In this document: positions 7,476 through 16,591 of the stretch, one piece after another | Layout of the letters: the number at the start of each line of letters is the position of its first letter | Position numbering within the stretch: position 1 is the first letter of the stretch | Assembly: GCA_002708105.2 (NCBI GenBank) | Contig: PAOQ02000017.1 | Location: forward strand, 1-34,158 | Origin: a bacterium | Lineage (GTDB): Bacteria > Desulfobacterota_D > UBA1144 | Length of the DNA: 34,158 nt | Reading direction: 5' to 3' | The notes under the pieces: model-generated | The model's database searches: none | Told to the model about the DNA's origin: nothing | The model's input: the letters and a program-made list of their open reading frames with translations, nothing else | Translations under genes and position numbers: made by a program

Positions 7476-9387
7476 TATTGGTGAAACAACACTTTTTATG
7501 TCCTTTCTTGTTGGTATTGCTGGACTTGTATCTTTCTTCTTTGGAATACGAAATAAGGATAACAACTTAGTAGCGATTGGAGAGCGGTCAATATCCGCAA
7601 TTTTTATACTTTTAAGCCTATCAGTGTTAACTTTAATATATCTTTTAGTCTCGAAAGATTATACCAATGCATATGTAGCTAAAAATGTAAGCAATGATTT
7701 ATCTCTAGTGTATTCAATAGCATCTTTATGGGCGGGTCAGGAAGGATCACTTTTATTATGGGCATGGATTTTATCATTTTATAATTTTACCGTAAGGTCT
7801 TCTAAGTCATCTAAAACCTTAATCGTCTCTTCAGAAGGTATTTGCCAATTTATATTAGTTTTTTTTATCTTCTTAATAGTATTTATCGAAAACCCTTTTG
7901 AGTCTTTAGATGCTCCTCCTTTAAATGGAAGGGGACTGAATCCCATCTTGCAAAATTTTTATATGGCTATACACCCTCTAACTTTATACGTTGGATACAT
8001 AGCTCTCACAATACCTTTTGCTTTTGGATTGGGATCGATTCTCTCAAAAGATAAAACAGATGACTGGGTTCTTTATAGTAGAAGGTGGACATATTTTAGT
8101 TGGATATTTCTTTCCTTAGGTCTACTGCTTGGTTCAAGATGGGCATATTTAGAGCTAGGATGGGGTGGTTATTGGGCATGGGACCCTGTAGAGAATGTTG
8201 CTTTAATGCCATGGTTAGCACTTACCGCTTTTGTTCATTCTTCAATGGCTCAAGAGACAAGGAGTCTACTTCGAAAATGGAATATATCATTGATTTTCAT
8301 AGCTTTTTTCCTTTCAATCTTTGGAACTTTTATAACTAGAAGCGGTTTAATATCTTCAGTCCATTCTTTTGCGCAATCAAGCATTGGCTCTTATTTTATT
8401 ATATTCATTCTTTTTATAGTAGTTTTTTCAATTTTTATGTATCAAAAAAATAAAAAATTCATTATATCGGTTGAAGAAATTATTTCATTAGTTTCAAAAG
8501 AAAACTTTTTAATTTTTAATAATATTTTTTTTCTAGTTATAACTTTAACTGTTTTTCTAGGTACTGTATTCCCAATTATATCTGAGGCCATTACAGGCGA
8601 AAAAGTTCTAGTTGGCCCAACTTTTTATGATTTAGTAAATTTCCCTAATGTCTTACTTTTAATGTCATTAATGTCAATTGCTCCAATAATTCCATGGAAG
8701 GATGGAAACTTTAAAGATATATATTCTGTAGTATTTAAACCATTACTTCTTTCAGTGATAGCTACAGTTGTTTTTTCTCTTTATTTTAGTGATATAAAAG
8801 TCTTATCTGTTCTTTTCCTTTCTTCCTTTGTCACAGCAATTATTGTGCAAGATTTAATTTTTGATTTCAAAAAGTTAACTAAAGGAAACCTAACTTTTGT
8901 GGATATTTTGAATAAAAGACTTAGAAGATACTGTGCTTTTATTATTCATTTTGGAATTATTATTCTTATTATAGGAATAACATTATCCTCCTCATATGGA
9001 ACTAAATCAGACTTTATTCTAACTAAGGGAGATAGCGTTGTTGTTAGTAATTATAAGATAAAACTTATTAATACATATAAAAAAGAAAATGAAGCAAAGA
9101 GTATACTTGGCGCAAAGCTTTTATTGCGAGATAAAAACAAAGAATTTTTACTTTTTCCGGAACAAAATCTTTATAAATATGAAGGAAATAGAGAAATTAA
9201 CAAAGAAACAGAAGTTGCAATCTATAATACAATCAAAAAAGACTATTACATTATTCTTATTGATGAGCTGGAAGGAGGCAGATTTAATTTTAAAATTTAT
9301 GTTAACCCATGGGTCTCTCTCCTTTGGATTGGAAGTTTGATTTCAATACTTGGCGGAATAGTTATTATATTAAGAAGGAGGGTTTAA
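7465..9387 (+). CDS. ccmF: Cytochrome c heme lyase subunit CcmF
   Basis: A 640-aa polytopic membrane protein that transfers heme from CcmE to apocytochrome c. The WWD-type loop reads WGGYWAWDPVENVALMPW (233-250). All four histidines expected for the family are visible: His170 (AIHPLTLY) and His300 (SSVHSFA) for the periplasmic pair, His258 (FVHSS) and His495 (IIHFG) for the transmembrane heme b. I favour TTG at 7465, which overlaps ccmE by 11 bases, because the Ile-Gly near residue 5 matches family N-termini; ATG at 7498 is the alternative. The stop overlaps the next gene's ATG by one base. Confidence 0.96.
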   Translation: MLNNIGETTLFMSFLVGIAGLVSFFFGIRNKDNNLVAIGERSISAIFILLSLSVLTLIYLLVSKDYTNAYVAKNVSNDLSLVYSIASLWAGQEGSLLLWAWILSFYNFTVRSSKSSKTLIVSSEGICQFILVFFIFLIVFIENPFESLDAPPLNGRGLNPILQNFYMAIHPLTLYVGYIALTIPFAFGLGSILSKDKTDDWVLYSRRWTYFSWIFLSLGLLLGSRWAYLELGWGGYWAWDPVENVALMPWLALTAFVHSSMAQETRSLLRKWNISLIFIAFFLSIFGTFITRSGLISSVHSFAQSSIGSYFIIFILFIVVFSIFMYQKNKKFIISVEEIISLVSKENFLIFNNIFFLVITLTVFLGTVFPIISEAITGEKVLVGPTFYDLVNFPNVLLLMSLMSIAPIIPWKDGNFKDIYSVVFKPLLLSVIATVVFSLYFSDIKVLSVLFLSSFVTAIIVQDLIFDFKKLTKGNLTFVDILNKRLRRYCAFIIHFGIIILIIGITLSSSYGTKSDFILTKGDSVVVSNYKIKLINTYKKENEAKSILGAKLLLRDKNKEFLLFPEQNLYKYEGNREINKETEVAIYNTIKKDYYIILIDELEGGRFNFKIYVNPWVSLLWIGSLISILGGIVIILRRRV

Positions 9388-9497
9388 TGCTTGAAATTTT
9401 ATCAACCGTTTTTATATCGATCTTATCCTTAGTATACGTATTCTATCCTCTTATAGATGATTCTTTAGTGAAAAAAGAAGTAGATTGGGATAATTAA
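9387..9497 (+). CDS. 36-aa single-pass membrane peptide in the ccm operon
   Basis: A small reading frame (MLEILSTVFISILSLVYVF at its N-terminus) directly after ccmF, sharing one base with the ccmF stop. A near-perfect Shine-Dalgarno (AGGAGGG) lies 5 bases before the ATG, one of the strongest in the window, which argues that it is translated. It has one hydrophobic helix (about 3-21), then a Pro-Leu and an acidic tail ending in VDWDN. Its layout recalls the first membrane segment of CcmI, but the similarity is too short to prove. It is followed after 3 bases by the cytochrome gene. No known function can be assigned. Confidence 0.6.
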   Translation: MLEILSTVFISILSLVYVFYPLIDDSLVKKEVDWDN

Positions 9498-9500
9498 AAT

Positions 9501-10745
9501 ATGAGATTTATTATTTTTTTGGTATTTCTTTTCCTACCTTTTTTTTCTGAATCAAAAGACGATGATATTTTATCCTTAGAACAACTTTATATTCAAAAAA
9601 AATGTATAACTTGCCATGTTGTTGGAAGAGGGAGATTCGTTGGCCCTGACCTTTATAATGTCTTTGATAAATATACAGAAAGTGAAATTGCTCAATGGAT
9701 TAAAAATCCCCAAGAGATTTATAAGAAAAAAAATAAAATGCCAATTAACGATGGTTACCCACCTATGCCATATATGAATGTAAATAACGACGAAGCTAAA
9801 AAACTAATTAAATATATTAAGTTAACTCGGAAGTCAGTTAAAAAAGGTACGAAAGTAAGTATTAAAGGGAATATTTTAAATTTTACTAGAAATGAACCAT
9901 TAAATAATCAAAAGGTGGAATTAGAATCTGTTATGGCAGATAAAGTAACAAGCAAGGATGAAATAGTTACTAATCAGGGTGAGTTTATTTTTAAGAAACT
10001 CCTAGGAAATATAGCTTACAGAATTAAGATCTTTTATGATGGAATTGAATACTCAACAGATAAATTTTATTTTTTACCTCGGGAGAATGAAAAAAACGTA
10101 GAACTCACTGTTTACGAGTCCACACAAGATAAAAAAAATATTAGCATTAAGTCATCACATTTCATAATCAGCTATGATGAGGATGCGAATTCAATTGTCT
10201 TTGCGGAGATTGTTAATATCGAAAATAAGTCAAGGAGTATATTCGTTGGTCAAAATGATTTTAGTGAGAAAGTTCGTAAAATAAATTCTTATCCATTATT
10301 TCCTAAAATAACAAACTTAGGATTCCCTCATAGAAGTAGGGATACTTTTATAATTTCTGAAGATAGTGTCACAGATACTTTGCCTATGCCCCCTGGTAAC
10401 AGAAGAGTAGTTTTTACATATGTTAAAAATCTTAATTTATTTTCAACTAAGTTATCACGTGTGTTTTTAAACGATATTGATAGCTTGACTCTTATTGTTC
10501 CTGAAAATAAGCTTTCTATGGAAATAAATGGATTAAATTATACAAAGAAGAAATCTGAAATTGCTGATTTGCCAAATGAGGAATATACAACATATTCATT
10601 AGTAAATATAAAGAAAGGTGATCAGATAGAATTAGTTTTTAAAAAATATGATATTTTTCAAAATCCTAAGGTAATTACATTTACAATATTTGTTATATTT
10701 ATATTTGGAATATTTTTGTATAAAAGATCAAAAAAATTTAGCTGA
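9501..10745 (+). CDS. Membrane-anchored monoheme cytochrome c with a C-terminal beta-sandwich-like region
   Basis: A 414-aa exported protein. Residues 1-17 form a signal peptide (MRFIIFLVFLFLPFFS). A class I cytochrome c domain follows, with heme motif CITCH (Cys35, Cys38, His39) and likely axial Met89 in YPPMPY. Residues about 116-195 resemble a carboxypeptidase regulatory-like beta-sandwich (SIKGNILNF, GEFIFKKLLGNIAYRI). A further beta-rich region reaches about 385, and one C-terminal helix (about 393-407) plus a basic tail anchors it with the bulk outside. It is the last gene of the ccm operon, so it may be a substrate or a helper of the maturation machine. I do not know this exact domain combination. 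Confidence 0.85.
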   Translation: MRFIIFLVFLFLPFFSESKDDDILSLEQLYIQKKCITCHVVGRGRFVGPDLYNVFDKYTESEIAQWIKNPQEIYKKKNKMPINDGYPPMPYMNVNNDEAKKLIKYIKLTRKSVKKGTKVSIKGNILNFTRNEPLNNQKVELESVMADKVTSKDEIVTNQGEFIFKKLLGNIAYRIKIFYDGIEYSTDKFYFLPRENEKNVELTVYESTQDKKNISIKSSHFIISYDEDANSIVFAEIVNIENKSRSIFVGQNDFSEKVRKINSYPLFPKITNLGFPHRSRDTFIISEDSVTDTLPMPPGNRRVVFTYVKNLNLFSTKLSRVFLNDIDSLTLIVPENKLSMEINGLNYTKKKSEIADLPNEEYTTYSLVNIKKGDQIELVFKKYDIFQNPKVITFTIFVIFIFGIFLYKRSKKFS

Positions 10746-10770
10746 ATTTTTATATTTTATTATCTTAGAC

Positions 10771-12093
10771 TTATATTGTTAAAGAGAAATTTTTTATAAA
10801 CCATCTAAAACTTAAATAATAAGTTGTAAATGCATGATCTAACAGTCCTCTTATTTCTTTTGCTGTTAGATTTTGATGATTAAATACTAGCCTCCATTGG
10901 TTAAAGTCCTCAAATTTCTTGGATGTAATTTTCTCCTTAAAGTTTATGTAGACTGGGGTTCCAGGGTAGGGTGTAAAAACACTAAAAACTGCGATATAGG
11001 TATTTAATTCTTTTGCATATTTAATTGTTCTAAGACAGCTTTCTTTTGTATCAGTTTCAAATCCTAATATATACATTCCGATAACCTTAATTCCAAAAGA
11101 TCTAATCATCTCAATTTTTTCTTTTTCTTTAGATTTCTTAAGGCTGAATCTTTTTGCATTTTTAATAACATCATCATTAACGGATTCAATACCTACACGA
11201 ATTATAAATACACCAGCTTTTTTTAATAATTTTATAAGGTCATAATCTAAATTATTTAAATGTGTTTCAATGGTAAATTTTAAGTCTAATTTTTCATTGA
11301 TAATCATTTTTGCTAAATTTATTGTTCTTTCTCTATCAATAGAAAAAACTGGATCACGAAAAACAAACTCTTTGATACCGTATTCATTACTCCAATATTT
11401 TAATTCTTCAACAATTGCTTGTGATGATCGGGATCTGGGAACTCTTCCTTGCGCTAATGGGTAAGTGCAATAATTAAAACATGAATATGGGCATCCACGC
11501 TCTGACATAATAGGGATACAAGTTTTTTTAGTTAACCCCCCACTAAATAAAAGTCGATCTAATACAATGTCCCAGCATGGCATAGGGAGATTGTCAATAT
11601 TTTGATTATCTTTTAATACTGAATTAAATGATTGCTCATTTTTATTTTCTAAGATTTTAGATAATTTATTTCTTAAAAAATAAAATTCTGGTTCACCAAA
11701 TATTACTTTGACTCCTAGATCTAAATAATTTTTTGGGGTATTAGTAACAAAAGATCCTACAACAATGATTTTGCTTTTGTTTTTAATTCTTTTGATCTCG
11801 TTTAATTCAGATTCATGACATACTATTGAGCTAGACATAATAATGCAATCGTACTTATCTTCATTTTCAATATTATTTAAATAATGTATTTCATGGCCTT
11901 GATTTCTTAAGACTGAACCAATATACATGAGGTATATTGGGGGCCAAAAATTTGTTTTTTTTGCTATCTTACTGAGAATTTTTGGAAATAGTGCATCCCC
12001 GTAATCATTTGCTGTTCCATATGAGCCATTTGTATCTTTGCAAATCCTATATTTTGCATTTGGAATATAAACATCTAATAGAAGTACCCTCAT
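10771..12093 (-). CDS. B12-binding-type radical SAM protein with a CX3CX3C motif
   Basis: A 440-aa protein with an N-terminal Rossmann-like region of the cobalamin-binding type (MRVLLLDVYIPN, IYLMYIGSVLRNQGHEIHYL, YDCIIMSSS) and a radical SAM core from about 190. The cluster motif reads RGCPYSCFNYCTYP, i.e. CX3CX3C with one extra residue compared with the canonical CX3CX2C. Later blocks (IKEFVFRDPVFSIDRERT, VGIESVNDDV, MYILGFETDT) are typical for BchE/hopanoid-type radical SAM enzymes. The frame is open to 12132, but ATG at 12093 starts at the natural N-terminus and has a -10 six bases upstream. The substrate is unknown; it is divergent from a membrane glycosyltransferase-like gene. Confidence 0.88.
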   Translation of the reverse strand: MRVLLLDVYIPNAKYRICKDTNGSYGTANDYGDALFPKILSKIAKKTNFWPPIYLMYIGSVLRNQGHEIHYLNNIENEDKYDCIIMSSSIVCHESELNEIKRIKNKSKIIVVGSFVTNTPKNYLDLGVKVIFGEPEFYFLRNKLSKILENKNEQSFNSVLKDNQNIDNLPMPCWDIVLDRLLFSGGLTKKTCIPIMSERGCPYSCFNYCTYPLAQGRVPRSRSSQAIVEELKYWSNEYGIKEFVFRDPVFSIDRERTINLAKMIINEKLDLKFTIETHLNNLDYDLIKLLKKAGVFIIRVGIESVNDDVIKNAKRFSLKKSKEKEKIEMIRSFGIKVIGMYILGFETDTKESCLRTIKYAKELNTYIAVFSVFTPYPGTPVYINFKEKITSKKFEDFNQWRLVFNHQNLTAKEIRGLLDHAFTTYYLSFRWFIKNFSLTI

Positions 12094-12099
12094 TATGCT

Positions 12100-12129
12100 A
12101 TAATACTTATAGTTGTAGTAATTTTGCAA
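12100..12129 (-). promoter_or_regulatory. Putative promoter of the radical SAM gene
   Basis: On the minus strand TTGCAA (12129-12124), an 18-base spacer and TATTAT (12105-12100) form a plausible sigma70-type promoter. The -10 ends 6 bases before the ATG at 12093, so the transcript would be leaderless or nearly so. There is no Shine-Dalgarno. Confidence 0.5.
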
Positions 12130-12199
12130 CATTAACAGTTTGAAAACATTAGGATTTTATTTGAATTCTTTAAAATATACACTTTTTGGGTTATTTTAG

Positions 12200-12403
12200 G
12201 ATTATATTGGAGAAAAAGTTATTTCATTCATTCCTCTAATTTTAAACCTTTTAATTACTACAGCTACTATCTATCTCGTTAGAATTGTAACGCCGATATT
12301 TAAGCTTAATGAGATAATAATCCTTCCTGATTATGTCATATCTTGCATTGTTTTTATCTTATCTTCATTTTTAATTAACTTCATTTTTTATAAAAAAAAA
12401 TTA
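12200..12403 (+). other. Open-frame extension upstream of the membrane glycosyltransferase gene
   Basis: The 310 bases between the radical SAM start (12093) and the TTG at 12404 hold no other gene. The frame of the glycosyltransferase stays open upstream to a TAG at 12197-12199. These 68 codons encode two hydrophobic segments (ISFIPLILNLLITTATIYLV and YVISCIVFILSSFLINFIF), consistent with real membrane protein sequence. They contain no in-frame ATG, GTG or TTG. GGAG at 12209-12212 lies 8 bases before an in-frame ATT (12221). Beyond the TAG the same frame continues with LNSLKYTLFGLF, with TTG codons at 12140 and 12161. Either a rare start codon is used or a nonsense mutation has split a longer gene. 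Confidence 0.45.
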
Positions 12404-14317
12404 TTGAAACTAGATAATCAATTATCTACGAAATATCTTCAATGGTTTTTTATTGTATTTCTATTATATTTTTCTTTTTTTATTGTCAGCTGGGAATCTT
12501 ATACAGTAATTGGATCGAGAAAGTTGCTTCTAACAAATCCTTTTGTATGGTTGTTAGCCTTTTTATTTTTATATTTTGTTTTCTTTTATGAGATTTTGAA
12601 ACAAAATATGAAGGTCAAGTTATCTCGGTACATTAAAATCTTAATTATATTATCCGTTTTGTATATTGGATACCATGTTCCATTTAATGAACTACATGGA
12701 TATAATGAAAATGCCCAAAATTTTCAAAACGTTTTACATGCTATTGTTCAAGTTTATTTAGGAAAGGTTATATACTATGACATTATATCTCAATATGGTG
12801 GTTTTCCTTTTTTTCTAAAGCCAATTTTATTATTAACGGGCGTTAGTGTTTTGTCTGTTTCAGCTATATTTGGTTTTATATTGGCGACTGTTTTTTTAAT
12901 TTGGGCCTTTATCTTATCCAAAGTTATTGAAAATAAAGCATTAGTTTTAGTAGGCTTCTTTGGTTACGTTTATATACATTTATATTCAACTGGTTTATGG
13001 CCATATCAGCTTACGTTTTTCTATTATCCAATTAGAATTTTGTTTCCTTCATTAATGATATTGGCTGCTTTTTTTTATTTTAAAAATCCAAATAATAAAA
13101 ATTTTTTAGTGACAGTTTTCATTTTGTCACTTGGAATAATATGGAATGTTGATGTAGGCATAGTTTGTTTTTTAGCTTTCGCTTTTGTGACTGCTTTTGA
13201 TAAATTTTGTAATCAAGATTCTTTATTAAGAAGATTAAAATCTTTTATATATAGAATTTTAAAATGTTTTATAGTTCCTATTCTTTTATTATTCTTTGTT
13301 AGCTTATATTATAAGCTAAGTCTTGGTTCATGGGCAGACTATACAATGCAATTCGCTGTTCATGAGTATTATATAAAAGGAAGGACAACCTTGGGTATGT
13401 CACGTTTATCTTTGGATGGGACATGGATTTATATTTTTCTTACATATTTATTTTCACTTAATTATTCAATGTATTATATGTTTAGAAGAAATGACTATAT
13501 AGATAAAATTATTCTTCTTCTGACAATTTTTGGAATCGGTTCATTTAGCTATCATGCGTATACATATGTACCTCAAGTTGCTGCTAGGGTTTCTTATCCT
13601 GCACTAATAATTATAATTATATTTCTTGATAGAGAGTTAAGAAAAGATAATCTAAAAATATTTAGCAAGATTAAAACTCTCAATTATTTTAATAATCCAA
13701 ATAAGTTTATAACTTTCTCTTTAATATGTTTTTTTTCATTTTGTACTTCTTTATTTGTTATGGAATATAAAGTTGATTTTAATTCTGAGCATATAAAAAT
13801 TCATGAGTTTTATTTGAAAGATTTAAGAAATTCAAAAAGGTTATGGCATGCACCAGGGCCAAATGGAATCAGATCAACTAAAATAATAAGAATGTCAGAT
13901 TATTTTGCTAACGAAGATTTGATTCCAAGGTGGAAAGACCGATATATCAAAGTAAAAAGATTAATAAGCAAATACGAAATAGAAAAAAATGAAAAAGTAA
14001 TAATTTTTTCAACTTGGGACGCATATATTTACATGAAGCTTCAAATGAAATCGCCTTTGTCTATACCTAACTCCTATCATATTATGCAAGCCAATCAGGG
14101 GCAATATGTTCTAGACCATATAAAAAATAAAAAAGCAGATTGGATTTTTTTTGATAAAGATCCTTTTTTACTTCATGCAAAATACTCCTACTGGACAAAA
14201 GAGATTCCTGAAATATTATCACAGTCCTATAATCAAGTTGAAATTATTCCTTTGATGGATAATTATCATGATGGATGGAGACAAACTAATTTAATTTTAT
14301 ATAAAAAAATAGATTAA
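12404..14317 (+). CDS. Polytopic membrane protein, GT-C glycosyltransferase-like
   Basis: A 637-aa (minimum) membrane protein with about ten or more hydrophobic helices and a soluble C-terminal domain (about 470-637). The first large extracytoplasmic loop (ELHGYNENAQNFQNVLHAIVQ) followed by VIYYDIISQYGGFPFF resembles the R-D-F/I-x-x-Q-Y-G segment in lipid-linked-sugar glycosyltransferases of the GT39/PMT-like type. The C-terminal part contains VIIFSTWDAYIYMKL and KKADWIFFDKDP. Only TTG at 12404 gives a recognised start, without a Shine-Dalgarno, and coding character extends upstream, so the annotated N-terminus is probably too short. It stops 4 bases before the convergent rsmE stop. Donor and acceptor are unknown. 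Confidence 0.65.
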   Translation: MKLDNQLSTKYLQWFFIVFLLYFSFFIVSWESYTVIGSRKLLLTNPFVWLLAFLFLYFVFFYEILKQNMKVKLSRYIKILIILSVLYIGYHVPFNELHGYNENAQNFQNVLHAIVQVYLGKVIYYDIISQYGGFPFFLKPILLLTGVSVLSVSAIFGFILATVFLIWAFILSKVIENKALVLVGFFGYVYIHLYSTGLWPYQLTFFYYPIRILFPSLMILAAFFYFKNPNNKNFLVTVFILSLGIIWNVDVGIVCFLAFAFVTAFDKFCNQDSLLRRLKSFIYRILKCFIVPILLLFFVSLYYKLSLGSWADYTMQFAVHEYYIKGRTTLGMSRLSLDGTWIYIFLTYLFSLNYSMYYMFRRNDYIDKIILLLTIFGIGSFSYHAYTYVPQVAARVSYPALIIIIIFLDRELRKDNLKIFSKIKTLNYFNNPNKFITFSLICFFSFCTSLFVMEYKVDFNSEHIKIHEFYLKDLRNSKRLWHAPGPNGIRSTKIIRMSDYFANEDLIPRWKDRYIKVKRLISKYEIEKNEKVIIFSTWDAYIYMKLQMKSPLSIPNSYHIMQANQGQYVLDHIKNKKADWIFFDKDPFLLHAKYSYWTKEIPEILSQSYNQVEIIPLMDNYHDGWRQTNLILYKKID

Positions 14318-14321
14318 CTTT

Positions 14322-15029
14322 TTATGAACTACATATTAATTTCGTAATACCAATACTCAATATTAGCGCAGTACTCGATCTTAACACTGTGCTTCCTAAA
14401 GATAAATCAAGAAATCCATTATCATTTGCTAATTTTATTTCATTATTTGTAAAACCTCCTTCTGGCCCAACTATTATTGAGATATTTTTCTGAGGTTTAA
14501 AGAGTTTTTTGGTTATCTTATTCTTGCTATTTTCATAAAATATTATCTTTAGCCCTGAATTATTATTGGCAAATATATCTTCATAGGGAATAGGGTTGTC
14601 TATTCTCATAATATCGCTTCTTCCACATTGTTTTGTAGCTGTCTCAATTATTTTAATCCACCTTTCTTTTACTTCGTTTGATCTCTTAATAGTCCTAGCT
14701 GATATAATTGGGATAAATTCTTTTACTCCAAGCTCAACAGATTTTTCTATTATTTCTTCAATTACTTTACCCTTTGGAATAGATTGATATATTGTTATAT
14801 CAGGTTCATTATTTTCTTTTTTAGGTCGAAGATATTGAACCTGAATTATCATGTAGTTTTTTTTGATATCTGTAATCTTAGAAAAGAATTCATTTTCTTC
14901 AGCATCAAAAATTAAAATATTATCACCAATCTTATTTTTTAACACTACAATGCAGTGATGAAAATTTTTACCATCAATCTTTATTTCTTCGTCTTCTTTA
15001 ATTGTTTTATCTATGAAAAATCTATTCAT
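14322..15029 (-). CDS. rsmE: 16S rRNA m3U1498 methyltransferase RsmE
   Basis: A 235-aa SPOUT-class methyltransferase that methylates N3 of U1498 in 16S rRNA. It has the N-terminal PUA-like part starting MNRFFID, the central block ERWIKIIETATKQCGRSD, the cofactor-knot motif IVGPEGGFTNNEI and the C-terminal LGSTVLRSSTALI. In most family members the last block is LGxxILRxETA, so the Ser in place of Glu is a mild deviation. Length is normal. Its start overlaps the stop of the cobA-hemD gene (ATGA type), showing translational coupling. Confidence 0.93.
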   Translation of the reverse strand: MNRFFIDKTIKEDEEIKIDGKNFHHCIVVLKNKIGDNILIFDAEENEFFSKITDIKKNYMIIQVQYLRPKKENNEPDITIYQSIPKGKVIEEIIEKSVELGVKEFIPIISARTIKRSNEVKERWIKIIETATKQCGRSDIMRIDNPIPYEDIFANNNSGLKIIFYENSKNKITKKLFKPQKNISIIVGPEGGFTNNEIKLANDNGFLDLSLGSTVLRSSTALILSIGITKLICSS

Positions 15030-16540
15030 TTTTTATTATTTCTTACTATCTCATTTAAAAGATTATCAATAGTGAACTTTTTACATATTATGTCTGGCTT
15101 GACTCCATAGGTTCTGAGTCTTTTTCCTGTAATTGGACCTATAGTTACAAATTTTGTTTTTTTATTCAATTTTATCTTTTTAGGTGTAATGTACTTGAAG
15201 AAGTTGTCAACTGTTGAGGAGCTTGTAAAAGTTATATAATCAATATTTACTTGATTAATTTTATTTAAAACGTCATCTTTATTTTGCTTTGAAGGCATAA
15301 TTGTGTCATAAATTTTAACCTCTTTTATGTAGTTTCCAGTTTTTCTTAGGCCTTTTATTAGAGCATCTCTTGCCTTAGAGGCTCTAGGGATAAATATTTT
15401 AGACTTGTTAATGTTTAATTTTTTAAAAGAGTCTAAGAGGCCCTCTGCTGTAAAAACTTTCGGAATTAAATCAACTTTTAAATTTAATTTTTCAACAGCT
15501 CTTGCCGTCTCTGAGCCTATTGTTGCAATTTTTAAGTTACTGAGTTTTCTAATGTCTTTATGTATTTTTAAAAATTCCTTAAAGAATATCTCAACACCGT
15601 TCACACTTGTGAAAATAAGCCATTCATAAGTGTTCACATCTTTTAAATTTGGTTTAATAAAATTAGATGCTTTCGGTTTTATCTCAATTGTCGGAATTTC
15701 TATTGGATTTCCACCTAGTCCCATTATTTTTTTTGACAATGTACTAGAATTCTTTCTTGCTCTTGTAACTATAATATTTTTACCAAATAATGGTCTTTTC
15801 TCAAACCAATTTAACTTTGTTCTAATTCTGCATATATCGCCTATTATTATTATGGAAGGCGATTTAATGTTATTTTTTTTAATTTCATCATGAATATTAA
15901 TTAAATTACCAGTCACAGTTTTCTGCTTAGAATAAGTACCCCAATTAATGGCTGCGATTCTGGTTTTTGCTGACATTCCATTAGCAATCAAATTAGCAAG
16001 ATTTTTCTTTAAATTTTTTGTCCCCATTAAAAAGACTATAGATTTCATTTTTGCTAATGAGCTCCAATCTATAGAACTTTGATTTTTTTCAGGATCCTCA
16101 TGACCGGTTACGATTGAAAGAGTACTTGTCATATCCCTATGAGTTACTGGAATCCCGGCATATGCAGGTACAGCTATTGCTGATGTTATGCCAGGCACTA
16201 TCTCAAAATTTATTTTATTTTTTTTTAGTTCTTCTGCTTCCTCAGCACCTCTACCAAATAAAAAGGGATCACCACCTTTTAATCTTACAATTTTTTTATA
16301 ACCCTTTTTTGCAAGAGACACGAGTTTTTTATTTATATTTTCTTGTGTAAGCGCTTTAAATCCTAATCTTTTGCCTGCATTTATTATCTTGCAATCTCTT
16401 TTTGCTTGTGACAGAAAAAAAGGATTACTTAGGTAGTCATAAATAATTACATCGGCGTCTTTAATTAACTCTAACCCTTTAACTGTTATGAGATCTGGAT
16501 CGCCAGGGCCAGCACCTACAAGATATACACAAGACTTCAT
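15026..16540 (-). CDS. cobA-hemD: Fused uroporphyrinogen-III methyltransferase / uroporphyrinogen-III synthase (CobA-HemD)
   Basis: A 504-aa bifunctional tetrapyrrole enzyme. Residues 1 to about 245 are the SAM-dependent SUMT: VYLVGAGPGDPDL at the start, RLKGGDPFLFGRGAEEAE, VPGITSA, and IVFLMGTKNL. Residues about 255-504 are uroporphyrinogen-III synthase: IIVTRARKNSSTLSKKI, GNPIEIPTIEI, WLIFTSVNGVEIFF and ITFTSSSTVDNFFKYI. Together they make uroporphyrinogen III and methylate it to precorrin-2 on the way to siroheme or cobalamin. The frame is open to a TTG at 16576, but ATG at 16540 matches family N-termini. It is divergent from uvrB and upstream of rsmE. Such fusions are known in Firmicutes and deltaproteobacteria. 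Confidence 0.95.
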   Translation of the reverse strand: MKSCVYLVGAGPGDPDLITVKGLELIKDADVIIYDYLSNPFFLSQAKRDCKIINAGKRLGFKALTQENINKKLVSLAKKGYKKIVRLKGGDPFLFGRGAEEAEELKKNKINFEIVPGITSAIAVPAYAGIPVTHRDMTSTLSIVTGHEDPEKNQSSIDWSSLAKMKSIVFLMGTKNLKKNLANLIANGMSAKTRIAAINWGTYSKQKTVTGNLINIHDEIKKNNIKSPSIIIIGDICRIRTKLNWFEKRPLFGKNIIVTRARKNSSTLSKKIMGLGGNPIEIPTIEIKPKASNFIKPNLKDVNTYEWLIFTSVNGVEIFFKEFLKIHKDIRKLSNLKIATIGSETARAVEKLNLKVDLIPKVFTAEGLLDSFKKLNINKSKIFIPRASKARDALIKGLRKTGNYIKEVKIYDTIMPSKQNKDDVLNKINQVNIDYITFTSSSTVDNFFKYITPKKIKLNKKTKFVTIGPITGKRLRTYGVKPDIICKKFTIDNLLNEIVRNNKK

Positions 16541-16591
16541 AGATAAAAAGAAAACCAAAATCAGATAAAAAGTCAATCTCTTTATATCAGT

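Noticed and set aside
16541-16576. Extended CobA-HemD start at TTG 16576
   Set aside because: It would add a hydrophobic 12-residue prefix before the normal family N-terminus; the TTGACT there may instead be a promoter element.
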